NCBI GenBank assembly: GCA_041725935.1
Contig: JBGRQD010000007.1
Location: forward strand, 124,001-188,000
Source: Marivita sp041725935
GTDB lineage: Bacteria > Pseudomonadota > Alphaproteobacteria > Rhodobacterales > Rhodobacteraceae
Length of the DNA: 64,000 nt
Reading direction: 5' to 3'
The notes under the pieces are model-generated. The model was not told the origin of the DNA. It worked only from the letters and a program-made list of their open reading frames with translations, and did not search any database. The position numbers were made by a program, and so were the translations under genes. Positions 1-8,551 of this stretch are shown piece by piece. The number at the start of each line of letters is the position of its first letter. The first letter of the stretch is position 1.

Positions 1-1173
1 AAGATCATATTGCATGGGTCCGGATTGCGCGAAACCGAGCGCTTGGTTCAAAGCAGCACGCCCATGATCGAGAACCAGTTTTTGCCGTTCGTGCGATACA
101 AGGCCGGCGGAGGTCGCATGTGACAGAAGATAAATTTTTACGTCATCCATCAATTTCTGGACGCCTGCGCCGGTGACACCGGACACGCCCTGCCCGTCGT
201 TCCGAAGATCAGATTTACCTTCAATAACGATGTCATGGCCCAAGGGAGTCAGCTCGCCAAAATCGCCGGAACCTTTGAGGAATACTCGAAGATCCGCCGA
301 TTTGGCGCGGTCCATAGCGCGTTGGATGCCAATGGTCTCAATCGCATCAGTCGTTTCACGAAGACCGGCTGTATCGAGAAAGGTCACTGGAAGAGAGTCG
401 AGGTCCATCCGAACTTCGATCACATCCCGCGTTGTCCCAGCGATTTCGGACGTGATCGCGGCATCGCGCCCGGCCAATGTGTTGAGAAGCGTGGACTTGC
501 CCGCATTGGGTGGACCGACAATCGCCACCTCGAACCCGGTTCTGACACGTTCCGCGACGCCAAACCCGCTGATTTCTTGATCCATCGTCCGGATGACACC
601 CATCAAAAGACGTTCGACATCGAACGAGACATCAACTGGCACCTCTTCATCGGCAAAGTCGATGGTTGCTTCGAGCAGCGATAAAGCGTGGATAAGGTCC
701 GCCCGCCAAGTTTCAGACTTTTCCCGAAGCCGACCGGTGAATCCCTTGAGCGCCTGCTTGCGCTGCATTTCGGTTTCCGCGTCGATCAAATCAGCCAGCG
801 CTTCGACCTGCGTCAGGTCGAGCCGCCCATTATTCAAAGCACGCCGCGTGAACTCGCCAGCCTCTGCGGAACGGTAACCGGGGATGGATTTCAGACAATC
901 CAATATGCTGTTAATGATCGCAATACTGCCGTGAACGTGAAACTCGACAACAGGTTCACCCGTAAAGCTCGCACCATCCACGAATGTCAGAACCAGCGCT
1001 TCATCGAGAAAGCCGCGTTCCGCATGCACGAGTTTCCGAAGAGCGCTTTTTCTCGGTTGTGGAGGTTCAAATCCGAAGGACGTGCAACTGACAAAGGCAT
1101 CTGGCCCAGACACCCGGATGACAGCAACGCCTGATTTTCCCGGCACGGTGGCCAGGGCAAAGATCGTGTCCAT
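1..1173 (-). CDS. mnmE: tRNA modification GTPase MnmE (C-terminus cut by window edge)
   Basis: GTPase that works with MnmG to put a carboxymethylaminomethyl group on U34 of certain tRNAs. About 391 codons are readable leftwards from the ATG at 1173 with no stop before the edge; the family is about 430-455 residues, so the missing part is the C-terminus. The N-terminal folate-binding-type domain is followed by the G domain, with the P-loop GPPNAGKS near residue 220 and DTAGLRE (G3) near 268. It lies 21 bases downstream of rho on the same strand, and the rho-mnmE pair is typical of alphaproteobacterial origin regions. Identification is firm. Confidence 0.93.
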   Translation of the reverse strand, partial: MDTIFALATVPGKSGVAVIRVSGPDAFVSCTSFGFEPPQPRKSALRKLVHAERGFLDEALVLTFVDGASFTGEPVVEFHVHGSIAIINSILDCLKSIPGYRSAEAGEFTRRALNNGRLDLTQVEALADLIDAETEMQRKQALKGFTGRLREKSETWRADLIHALSLLEATIDFADEEVPVDVSFDVERLLMGVIRTMDQEISGFGVAERVRTGFEVAIVGPPNAGKSTLLNTLAGRDAAITSEIAGTTRDVIEVRMDLDSLPVTFLDTAGLRETTDAIETIGIQRAMDRAKSADLRVFLKGSGDFGELTPLGHDIVIEGKSDLRNDGQGVSGVTGAGVQKLMDDVKIYLLSHATSAGLVSHERQKLVLDHGRAALNQALGFAQSGPMQYDL

Positions 1174-1194
1174 GACGTTGCACGCCCGCCAGGT

Positions 1195-2463
1195 TTATGA
1201 ATTCATCGAATCGAAGAATTCCGAATTTGTCTTTGTTTGCTTCAGTTTGGAAATCAGGAATTCGATCGCGTCCGTGGTGCCCATCGGGTTCAGGATACGG
1301 CGCAGCACAAATGTCTTTTGCAGATCCACCTTGTCGACCAGCAGTTCTTCTTTCCGGGTGCCAGACTTGAGAATATCCATAGCCGGGAAGACACGCTTAT
1401 CCGCGACCTTGCGATCCAGAACGATTTCCGAGTTACCCGTGCCTTTGAATTCTTCAAAGATCACTTCGTCCATGCGGCTTCCAGTGTCGATCAGCGCGGT
1501 TGCGATGATCGTCAGCGATCCACCCTCTTCGATGTTACGAGCCGCACCAAAGAACCGCTTGGGCCGCTGGAGCGCATTTGCGTCCACACCACCGGTCAGA
1601 ACTTTACCGGACGAGGGGACAACTGTGTTGAAGGCTCTACCAAGTCTTGTGATCGAATCGAGAAGGATAACCACATCTCGCTTATGTTCGACGAGGCGTT
1701 TGGCCTTTTCGATGACCATTTCGGACACGGCGACGTGACGGGTTGCCGGTTCATCAAAGGTGGATGACACGACTTCGCCCTTAACCGAACGCTGCATGTC
1801 GGTGACTTCTTCCGGCCGTTCATCGATCAGCAGGACGATCAGGTAGCATTCCGGGTGATTGCGTTCGATGGAATGCGCGATGTTCTGCAGGAGCACGGTT
1901 TTACCGGTGCGCGGCGGTGCGACGATCAGCGAACGCTGGCCTTTGCCGATGGGTGCCACGAGGTCGATGATGCGCGCGGAGCGATCCTTGACGGTCGGAT
2001 CTTCGAATTCCATCGTCAGACGCTCGTCGGGATAAAGCGGCGTCAGGTTGTCAAAGGCAATCTTGTGACGGGCACGTTCCGGATCCTGAAAGTTGATCTG
2101 GGTGCAATCCATCAAGGCAAAATAGCGTTCATTGTCTTCGGGTGCCTTCATCTCTCCGTCGATCGTGTCGCCTGTCCGGAGCGAGAACTTTCGGATCATT
2201 TCGGGCGAGACGTATATGTCATCGGGACCGGGAAGGTAGTTCGCTTCGGGAGAGCGCAGGAAACCGAACCCGTCCTGTAGTACTTCGAGAACGCCATCGC
2301 CAAAGATCGTCCAGCCCTCGTCTGCACGCTCACGCAGGATCTGGAACATGATCTCGCCTTTGCGCATCGTCGATGCGTTTTCAATCTCGAGCTCTTCGGC
2401 CATCGCCAGAAGGTCTTTGGGGCTTTTTGCCTTCAGATCGGCAAGGTTCAGTTTTTCGGTCAT
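1195..2463 (-). CDS. rho: Transcription termination factor Rho
   Basis: Hexameric RNA-dependent ATPase that ends transcription at Rho-dependent sites. The 422 residues match the usual family length. Visible features are the N-terminal Rho domain, the cold-shock-like RNA-binding segment with GFGFLRSPEANYL near residues 66-77, the Walker A APPRTGKT at 172-179, and the C-terminal Q/R-loop region with LTGGVDANALQRPKRF. An in-frame ATG 33 bases further upstream exists, but the start MTEKLN is preferred because Rho proteins begin close to this point. It is followed by mnmE and preceded by the AT-rich rho/maf gap. Confidence 0.96.
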   Translation of the reverse strand: MTEKLNLADLKAKSPKDLLAMAEELEIENASTMRKGEIMFQILRERADEGWTIFGDGVLEVLQDGFGFLRSPEANYLPGPDDIYVSPEMIRKFSLRTGDTIDGEMKAPEDNERYFALMDCTQINFQDPERARHKIAFDNLTPLYPDERLTMEFEDPTVKDRSARIIDLVAPIGKGQRSLIVAPPRTGKTVLLQNIAHSIERNHPECYLIVLLIDERPEEVTDMQRSVKGEVVSSTFDEPATRHVAVSEMVIEKAKRLVEHKRDVVILLDSITRLGRAFNTVVPSSGKVLTGGVDANALQRPKRFFGAARNIEEGGSLTIIATALIDTGSRMDEVIFEEFKGTGNSEIVLDRKVADKRVFPAMDILKSGTRKEELLVDKVDLQKTFVLRRILNPMGTTDAIEFLISKLKQTKTNSEFFDSMNS

Positions 2464-2499
2464 GAAAAATCCCGGACTACGGTTGGTCGCAGTCATATC

Positions 2500-2974
2500 T
2501 TCTATGTGTCAGGAAAGTATCGCCCAGAACAGGACTGTGCTGGTCTTAGCCGAGGGGAGGGATCCTGTCAAACACGTCCTAATTCTTAAATAAATTAAGA
2601 AAAAAGAAAGGATTTTGATTTTTGTAGTGTGATCCCTCGGCTGTGGATTATTGAAGTGTACAGGATCTACCCACAGGAGAATGAACTGTGGGTAGATGTG
2701 TGTATAATTGTTAATAACCCTGTCACTGATCCTTAAGTGATTGTTTAATATAAAATAAAACTTAATCTCGATGGGGATAGTTCTGGGATGCCGTGGTGAC
2801 GAACTGTCGATGAAAGTGTTTATTCCCACACCAGACTTATCCTTTGCACAGCCCGTAAAACCTGTCAGCGCGTCCTGAGCAACTTGCCGAGATCTCTACA
2901 GGCTTGCTGATGGGGCCGGATTTCCCCAAAACACTCCGATAAAGAAACCGATCTTGTCCGAAGAGTTGTCCACA
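2500..2974. other. Candidate chromosomal replication origin (rho/maf gap)
   Basis: Noncoding gap of about 0.5 kb between divergent rho and maf. It has two strongly AT-rich stretches (about 2580-2627 and 2708-2767) in a GC-rich genome. DnaA-box-like 9-mers (consensus TTATNCACA) are seen: 2699-2707 reads TTATACACA on the minus strand (exact); 2642-2650 on the minus strand and 2966-2974 on the plus strand each differ at one base from TTATCCACA; 2842-2850 (CTTTGCACA) is weaker. The perfect inverted repeat at 2665-2697 carries two further half-matching boxes. In many alphaproteobacteria the origin lies near hemE, rho, mnmE and the maf-aroE-coaE-dnaQ block, which is this neighbourhood. Without skew data or experiments this stays a candidate. 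Confidence 0.5.
2665..2697. repeat. Perfect 12-bp inverted repeat in the rho/maf gap
   Basis: ATCTACCCACAG at 2665-2676 and its exact complement CTGTGGGTAGAT at 2686-2697 are separated by 9 bases. No T-run follows, so it is a poor intrinsic terminator. Each arm contains CTACCCACA, two mismatches from a DnaA box, and an exact box abuts it at 2699-2707. A role in the candidate origin is inferred; a protein-binding operator is an alternative. Confidence 0.7.
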
Positions 2975-3573
2975 TGAATCTCGACCTTGTCCTCGCCTCT
3001 GGTTCTCAGATCCGCGCCGATCTGCTGCGCAATGCGGGTATTCGATTCGAGGTACAGGTCGCTCGAATCGATGAAGAGGCCATTCGGGGCGCTCTCGAGG
3101 TCGAGGGTGCTGCGCCCCGCGACATTGCCGATACGCTGGCCGAGATGAAGGCGCGCAAGGTGTCGGACAAGACGCCCGGCGCACTAGTGCTTGGGTGCGA
3201 TCAGGTTTTGGCGCTTGGTAACACCGTCTTTGCCAAACCGAACAGCCCGGATGAGGCGCGTGAGCAGTTGAAAGCGTTGCGAAACCAGTCCCACACACTT
3301 TTGTCCGCTGCGGTGCTTTACGAGAACGGGGAACCGAAATGGCGGCATGTCGGTATTGTCCGCCTGAGAATGCGCGATGTCTCGGACAGCTATCTGGACG
3401 GGTATATAGAGCGGAACTGGGATAGCATTCGCCATTCCGTCGGCGCTTATAAGCTTGAGGAAGAAGGCGCGCGGTTGTTCACGCAGGTGCAGGGCGACTA
3501 TTTCACGGTGCTTGGACTTCCGTTACTGGAACTTCTGAACCACCTAACTTTGACCGGACGGATCGACGGATGA
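2974..3573 (+). CDS. maf: Maf family nucleotide pyrophosphatase
   Basis: Maf/YhdE-type nucleoside triphosphate pyrophosphatase that hydrolyses non-canonical or dTTP/UTP-type nucleotides; historically linked to septum inhibition. 199 residues, normal length. The N-terminal substrate-binding signature LASGSQIRADLL (residues 8-19) and the metal-site region LGCDQVLAL are seen. The family's usual arginine pair in the first motif reads SQIRADLL here, a variant of S-x-x-R. The stop codon overlaps the aroE start as ATGA, which points to a translationally coupled maf-aroE-coaE-dnaQ operon. The ATG overlaps a DnaA-box-like sequence at 2966-2974. Confidence 0.93.
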   Translation: MNLDLVLASGSQIRADLLRNAGIRFEVQVARIDEEAIRGALEVEGAAPRDIADTLAEMKARKVSDKTPGALVLGCDQVLALGNTVFAKPNSPDEAREQLKALRNQSHTLLSAAVLYENGEPKWRHVGIVRLRMRDVSDSYLDGYIERNWDSIRHSVGAYKLEEEGARLFTQVQGDYFTVLGLPLLELLNHLTLTGRIDG

Positions 3574-4403
3574 GTGACAGTAAAATACCCTTGGCCGCGG
3601 TGATCGGTCATCCCGTGGCGCATTCAAAAAGCCCGAACGTGCATGGCTACTGGCTTCGGAAATACGGGCTCAAGGGTCACTATATCCCAATGGATATCGA
3701 ACCGGACAAGCTGAGCGATCTGTTGCCCCGTCTGGCGGATCTTGGGTTTGTCGGGGCAAATGTCACCATTCCGCACAAGGAACGGGTGATGGAGATCGCT
3801 GATCTGATCACCGACCGCGCCACGCTGATCGGGGCCGCGAACACGCTGATTTTCCGCAAGGACGGCCGGATTCATGCCGACAATACAGATGGTTATGGCT
3901 TTATCGAGAATATCCGCCAGGCGATCCCCGACTGGAATCCGAAATCCGGTCCTGCCGTGTTGTTCGGGGCCGGGGGTGCCAGCCGCGCTGTTCTGGCGTC
4001 GCTTCTGGACGTTGGTGTTCCGCGCATCATCCTGACCAACCGGACCCGCATTCGGGCCGAAAAGCTGCGCGAGGATTTTGGAAACCGTGTTCAGGTCGTT
4101 GAATGGGTGCAGGCGGGTAACGTTCTGGAAGAGGCTGATCTCGTGGTGAACACGACGTCGCTGGGAATGACCGGCAAGCCCGAGATGCGCGTCCCCCTGG
4201 ACGGGCTGCGACCGGGGGCCATCGTGAATGATCTGGTCTACACGCCGCTTCAGACTCGTTTGCTGGCCACAGCCGAGGATCGCGGCTGTCGCGTCGTCGA
4301 CGGGTTGGGCATGTTGCTACATCAGGCGGTGCCCGGTTTCGAGCGCTGGTTCGGTAAGCGCCCGGTTGTCGATGAAAACGTGCGCGCCGCGGTGTTGCGG
4401 TGA
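3570..4403 (+). CDS. aroE: Shikimate dehydrogenase (NADP+)
   Basis: Reduces 3-dehydroshikimate to shikimate with NADPH in aromatic amino acid synthesis. 277 residues, typical length. The substrate-binding motif AVIGHPVAHSKSPNVH is near residues 9-24, NVTIPHKE carries the catalytic lysine, NTLIF and ADNTDGYGF complete the site, and the nucleotide loop is GAGGASRAVL. Starts in a 4-base overlap with maf and ends in a 4-base overlap with coaE, so all are probably one transcript. Confidence 0.96.
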   Translation: MSDSKIPLAAVIGHPVAHSKSPNVHGYWLRKYGLKGHYIPMDIEPDKLSDLLPRLADLGFVGANVTIPHKERVMEIADLITDRATLIGAANTLIFRKDGRIHADNTDGYGFIENIRQAIPDWNPKSGPAVLFGAGGASRAVLASLLDVGVPRIILTNRTRIRAEKLREDFGNRVQVVEWVQAGNVLEEADLVVNTTSLGMTGKPEMRVPLDGLRPGAIVNDLVYTPLQTRLLATAEDRGCRVVDGLGMLLHQAVPGFERWFGKRPVVDENVRAAVLR

Positions 4404-4993
4404 CCTTCAAGCTGGGTCTCACCGGGTCGATCGGGATGGGAAAATCCACAACCGCCCGATTGTTCGCCGAGGCCGGCTGTGATCTGTGGGATGCAGATGT
4501 CGCGGTGCACCGGCTGTATGCTAAGGACGGCGCGGCGGTTTCCCCCGTGCAGGCGCTGTTCCCCGATGCGATTTCCGGTGGGGTTGTTGATCGCGCGGCC
4601 TTGCGGGGGATCATCGGCAAGGTGCCTGACGCGCTGCACCGGATCGAAGCCATCGTGCATCCTTTAGTGCGAGCAGACCGGGAGCAGTTTACTGCCAGCT
4701 CCGCTGCCGATGTTCTGGTGTTCGACATTCCGCTGCTGTTCGAAACCGGTGCGAATGCCGAGATGGACGCGGTGGTATGTGTCACTGTTTCACCGCAAGA
4801 GCAGGAGAAACGCGTGCTGGAGCGAGGGACCATGAGTGTCGATCAGTTCCGCGCGATCCGCGACAAGCAGATGCCGAACGACGAAAAATGCGCGCGGTCG
4901 GATTTCGTGATCGAGACCGATACGCTTGATTATGCGCGCCAGCAGGTCCACGATGTATTGGCCCAGATCAGGAAACAGATGACCCATGCGTGA
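4400..4993 (+). CDS. coaE: Dephospho-CoA kinase
   Basis: Last step of coenzyme A synthesis: ATP-dependent phosphorylation of the 3'-hydroxyl of dephospho-CoA. 197 residues. The P-loop GLTGSIGMGKST is at residues 5-16, followed by the DADVAVHRLY substrate motif and the lid region VLERGTMSVDQFRAIRDKQM. Translation starts at a GTG inside the aroE stop (GTGA), the only start that keeps the N-terminal P-loop at normal spacing. It overlaps dnaQ by 8 bases. Confidence 0.95.
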   Translation: MTFKLGLTGSIGMGKSTTARLFAEAGCDLWDADVAVHRLYAKDGAAVSPVQALFPDAISGGVVDRAALRGIIGKVPDALHRIEAIVHPLVRADREQFTASSAADVLVFDIPLLFETGANAEMDAVVCVTVSPQEQEKRVLERGTMSVDQFRAIRDKQMPNDEKCARSDFVIETDTLDYARQQVHDVLAQIRKQMTHA

Positions 4994-5675
4994 GATTGTT
5001 CTCGATACGGAAACAACAGGTTTTGAGCCGGATCAAGGCGACCGGATCGTCGAGATCGGCGCGGTCGAGCTGTTCAATCACGTGCCGACCGGCAAGACCT
5101 ATCACCAGTACATCAACCCAGAGCGCGCCATGCCTGCCGAGGCGTTTGCGGTGCATGGTCTGGGCGATGACTTTCTGCGGGACAAGCCGGTTTTTGCGAC
5201 GATTGCACAGGCTTTTGTCGATTTCATCGGCGACTCGAAGCTGGTGATCCACAATGCCGCGTTCGACATGAAGTTCCTCAACGCCGAATTGTCCTGGGTC
5301 AAACGCGCGCCAATTCCGAATGACCGGGCGGTCGATACACTTGCCATTGCACGGCGGAAATTTCCGGGCTCACCCGCCTCGCTAGATGCGCTGTGCCGCA
5401 GGTTCGGGATCGACAATGCATCACGGACGTTGCACGGCGCGTTGCTCGATTCCGAGATCCTCGCTGAAGTGTACCTTGAGCTGATTGGCGGCAAACAGCC
5501 GGACTTTGCGCTGAAAGTGTCGCAGGACAGGTCCGATCCCGGCAAGGAGGCTGTGGCTTGGCGCCCAAAGCCGCGCCCTGCCCCGTTGCCGTCGCGCCTG
5601 TCGGATAGCGAAAAGGCGGCACATGCCGCCTTTGTCGATAAGCTTGGAGATGCCGCCCTGTGGAAGCGGCTGTAG
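4986..5675 (+). CDS. dnaQ: DNA polymerase III epsilon subunit (3'-5' proofreading exonuclease)
   Basis: Proofreading exonuclease of the replicative polymerase core. The three DEDDh exonuclease motifs are present: DTETTGFEP (Exo I, residues 7-15), HNAAFDMKFLNAEL (Exo II, near 89-102), and HGALLDSEILAEVYLEL (Exo III, near 152-168). 229 residues match alphaproteobacterial DnaQ. Last gene of the maf operon; its stop is one base from the end of secB on the opposite strand, leaving no room for a separate terminator. Confidence 0.95.
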   Translation: MREIVLDTETTGFEPDQGDRIVEIGAVELFNHVPTGKTYHQYINPERAMPAEAFAVHGLGDDFLRDKPVFATIAQAFVDFIGDSKLVIHNAAFDMKFLNAELSWVKRAPIPNDRAVDTLAIARRKFPGSPASLDALCRRFGIDNASRTLHGALLDSEILAEVYLELIGGKQPDFALKVSQDRSDPGKEAVAWRPKPRPAPLPSRLSDSEKAAHAAFVDKLGDAALWKRL

Positions 5676-5676
5676 G

Positions 5677-6183
5677 TCAGGCGTCTGCGGTTTCCGAAGA
5701 CTTCGCGCTGGCGCGACGGGCCAGTTCCGACCGGTACAGCTGAAGGAAATCAATCGTTTCCAGGTTCAGCGGCGGGAAGCCACCATCGCGGGTCACGTCA
5801 CTGACGATGCGACGCACAAACGGGAAGAGCATGCGCGGGCATTCGATCAGAAGGAACGGATGAAGCTGTTCGTCCGGTACGTTTTCCACCTGGAAGACAC
5901 CCGCATATTCCAGCTCCAGCACAAACAGCGTGTCGCCGCTTTCCTTGGCCTTTGATGTCACCTGCAGTTTCAGGATCACTTCATACTGGCTCTCGGCTGT
6001 GCGCTTTTTCGCATCCAGGTTGACCTGAAGCTGAACGTCGGGCTGCACCTCTCCCTGAACGCCCTTCTGGGCGAGGATGTTTTCGAACGACATGTCGCGC
6101 ACGAATTGCGCAAGAACGTTCATCTTGACGGGTGCAGCCTGTGGTGCGGCCCCGTTTCCAGCAGTCTCCGGCGTGTCAGCCAT
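5677..6183 (-). CDS. secB: Protein-export chaperone SecB
   Basis: Tetrameric cytosolic chaperone that holds preproteins unfolded and hands them to SecA. 168 residues. Recognised by NVLAQFVRDMSFEN, QVNLDAKK, the LELEYAGVFQV core and the LLIECPRMLFPFVRRIVSDVT segment; the C-terminal tail is Ala/Ser-rich. Convergent with dnaQ and oriented with fxsA, as in many Rhodobacteraceae. Confidence 0.95.
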   Translation of the reverse strand: MADTPETAGNGAAPQAAPVKMNVLAQFVRDMSFENILAQKGVQGEVQPDVQLQVNLDAKKRTAESQYEVILKLQVTSKAKESGDTLFVLELEYAGVFQVENVPDEQLHPFLLIECPRMLFPFVRRIVSDVTRDGGFPPLNLETIDFLQLYRSELARRASAKSSETADA

Positions 6184-6249
6184 GTGTATCTCCCTCGGAT
6201 CGAGCGGTTGCCAATGTTGGCTGTTGCTTATCAGCCGTTCCGCGCAGCC

Positions 6250-6744
6250 TCAATGCTTTGTCCACCCAGAACCCTGATGTGTGGGTTTTTTGGGATCCGA
6301 GATCTCGTGATATTCGCCGTCAATCACGGTATCGCGCGGCTTTGGGCGTGCCTGATCCGCGTATGGATCGGGTTGCGGACCCATTTCAAAGCGCTGGATC
6401 TTGATCCGTTTGCGCATGTACGTGATCAACGCCGACCGGATTGGGGGGGCGAGCAGGGCAAACCCCACCGCATCGGTGAAAAACCCCGGTGTCAGCAGCA
6501 AAGCGCCGGCAAGCAGGATCATCGCCCCATGCGCCAGCGCCTGTGACGGATCCTCAAGGCGCGAGAACGAACTGCGCAGGTTGTTCATCGCCGTTAGACC
6601 CTGCGACCGCACCAGATAGGTGCCGATGATTGCGGTCAGCACGACGATGCCGAGGGTCGGCCAAAGCCCGATCAGACCGCCGATCTGGATGAATAAACCG
6701 ATCTCGATCAGCGGAACGAGCAAAAAAGCCACAAATAGCCACAT
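6250..6744 (-). CDS. fxsA: FxsA family membrane protein
   Basis: Small inner-membrane protein; E. coli FxsA relieves F-plasmid exclusion of phage T7, but its normal role is unclear. 164 residues from the start MWLFVAFLLVPLIEI at 6744, which has an AGGAG about 10 bases upstream; an open frame reaching 6933 has no homologous N-terminus. Hydrophobic segments are at about residues 3-20, 25-43 and 75-105. The C-terminal tail is polar and rich in Pro, Lys and Asp. Same strand as secB and divergent from the Tim44-like gene. Confidence 0.85.
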   Translation of the reverse strand: MWLFVAFLLVPLIEIGLFIQIGGLIGLWPTLGIVVLTAIIGTYLVRSQGLTAMNNLRSSFSRLEDPSQALAHGAMILLAGALLLTPGFFTDAVGFALLAPPIRSALITYMRKRIKIQRFEMGPQPDPYADQARPKPRDTVIDGEYHEISDPKKPTHQGSGWTKH

Positions 6745-6848
6745 AACGGAGGACTCCTTTCGCCGGGCGTGCGGTGGACTATGCATCGCCCAACACCTAC
6801 ATAAGGACGCAACAACGACGTTTCCACTTTGGTCTGGGCGAGGTCCTG

Positions 6849-7511
6849 ATGAATTCTCCGCTGATACAGCTTTTGGTGCTTGCCGGCATCGCCGTGTTTT
6901 TGATCCTGCGCTTGAAGAGCGTTCTGGGCACACGGGAAGGTTTCGAAAAGCAGCCGGTTCCCCGGCAGCAGGAGCCTCACTCCGCGTCGCGCCGTGATTT
7001 CGAAGTGATCGAAGGCGGACCGGATCACGATATCATCGACCATGTTGACGCAGGCAGCGATGCCGCCGATGCGCTTGCCCGCATGAAGCGGGCAGAGCCG
7101 TCCTTTGGCGTTGGCGATTTCCTTGGTGGCGCGCGTGGTGCCTACGAGATGATCCTGATGGGCTTTGAGCGTGGCGACTTGGCTGAGATCAAGCCGTTTC
7201 TTGCCGATGATGTGTACGAAACCTTTGCCGAGGTGGTCGAGGCGCGCGAACAGCAAGGCCTGACCATCGACGCCGAGTTTGTGGGTGTTCGGGAAATGAC
7301 GCTGGTTGATGCGACATTCGATGAAAAGACCGCAATGGCCGAAATCAGCGTCAAGTATATTGGCGAGCTGACATCGACCGTGCGGGACAGTTCCGGTGAG
7401 GTCATTGAAGGGTCGCCCACCCAGGTTAAGCGGCAAAAAGACGTTTGGACCTATGCCCGTCGTATGGGTGTGGATGACCCGAACTGGCAGCTTGTCGCCA
7501 CGGGCGAATGA
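6849..7511 (+). CDS. Tim44/TimA domain protein, membrane-anchored
   Basis: Bacterial protein related to the C-terminal domain of mitochondrial Tim44. In alphaproteobacteria such proteins are inner-membrane associated; the exact function is not established. 220 residues from MNSPLIQLLVLAG, with one N-terminal membrane segment at about residues 4-20, a polar linker, and the Tim44-like domain over about residues 75-215. The stop overlaps the mltA start as ATGA. The fxsA-Tim44-mltA-smr order is common in the order Rhodobacterales. Confidence 0.85.
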   Translation: MNSPLIQLLVLAGIAVFLILRLKSVLGTREGFEKQPVPRQQEPHSASRRDFEVIEGGPDHDIIDHVDAGSDAADALARMKRAEPSFGVGDFLGGARGAYEMILMGFERGDLAEIKPFLADDVYETFAEVVEAREQQGLTIDAEFVGVREMTLVDATFDEKTAMAEISVKYIGELTSTVRDSSGEVIEGSPTQVKRQKDVWTYARRMGVDDPNWQLVATGE

Positions 7512-8551
7512 TCCGACGGCTGGGCGCAGCCATAACTCTTGGTGTTCTGATGGCAGGACCTGTTGTGCCCAATGAGCCGACAACCGATTACGCGATCCTT
7601 GATTTCGAGGATCTGAATGGCTGGGCCGACGACGATCATGCGTCGGCCCTCACCGTGTTCAAGAACACTTGTGCTGATCTTGACGAACCCGATTGGGCCT
7701 CGCTCTGCGCGCTGGCCTTTGATGCGACGGATGCACGGCAGTTTTTCGAGCTGTTCTTTCGCCCCATTCTGATCACCGATGACAAGGACCCTTTGTTCAC
7801 TGGCTATTTTGAGCCGGAACTGTCCGGTTCGCCCGTACGAACCGCACGGTACAGGCACCCGATCTACAAGATGCCACCCGAAGCGAATGACCAGCGCCCG
7901 TGGCTCAGTCGTCGGGATATCCTGACCAGTGGTGTGATGGAGGGACGCGGGCTTGAGATTGCGTGGGTCGATGATCCTGTAGAGTTGTTTTTCCTGCAAG
8001 TTCAGGGATCAGGCCGTGTGCGCTATCCCGATGGGCGCATGATCCGGGTCGGGTATGGTGGTGCAAACGGGCACAATTACCGATCCATCGGACAAGAGTT
8101 GGTGCGTCGCGGCGTCTACCAGCCGCATCAGGTTTCCGCCGATGTCATCAAGAACTGGGTGCGGCGCAACCCTGTCGAAGGCGAAGACCTGCTTTATCAC
8201 AACGATTCCTACGTGTTCTTTCGCGAAGTCAGCCAGGTTCCGGCAGACAGGGGTCCGCTGGGCGCAATGAACCGGTCAATCACGACGCTGCGGTCGATCG
8301 CGGTCGATCCGGCCTTTACGCCCTTGGGTGCTCCTGTCTGGATCGAAAAGGAAGGCGCTGATCCGTTGCGACGTTTGATGGTCGCGCAGGATACCGGGTC
8401 TGCGATCAAGGGCGCACAGCGGGCCGACGTGTTTTATGGCACGGGGGATGAAGCAGGTCGTCAGGCCGGGAAGATCAAGGATCCCGGTCGTATGGTTGTT
8501 CTGATGCCCATTCAGCGGGCTTATGCGTTCCTGCCTGAGGCGTACCAATGA
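7508..8551 (+). CDS. mltA: Membrane-bound lytic murein transglycosylase A (MltA)
   Basis: Cleaves peptidoglycan with formation of 1,6-anhydromuramic acid. 347 residues with an N-terminal hydrophobic leader (residues 1-18, no lipobox cysteine seen), the MltA domain (FTGYFEPELSGS, FFLQVQGSGRV) and a C-terminal 3D domain with VAQDTGSAIKGAQRADVF holding the catalytic aspartates. Coupled to both neighbours by 4-base overlaps (the Tim44-like gene and the Smr gene). Confidence 0.93.
   Translation: MIRRLGAAITLGVLMAGPVVPNEPTTDYAILDFEDLNGWADDDHASALTVFKNTCADLDEPDWASLCALAFDATDARQFFELFFRPILITDDKDPLFTGYFEPELSGSPVRTARYRHPIYKMPPEANDQRPWLSRRDILTSGVMEGRGLEIAWVDDPVELFFLQVQGSGRVRYPDGRMIRVGYGGANGHNYRSIGQELVRRGVYQPHQVSADVIKNWVRRNPVEGEDLLYHNDSYVFFREVSQVPADRGPLGAMNRSITTLRSIAVDPAFTPLGAPVWIEKEGADPLRRLMVAQDTGSAIKGAQRADVFYGTGDEAGRQAGKIKDPGRMVVLMPIQRAYAFLPEAYQ

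Noticed and set aside
2509..2829. 106-codon minus-strand open frame in the rho/maf gap
   Set aside because: AT-rich, no ribosome site, no family resemblance; it coincides with the candidate origin.
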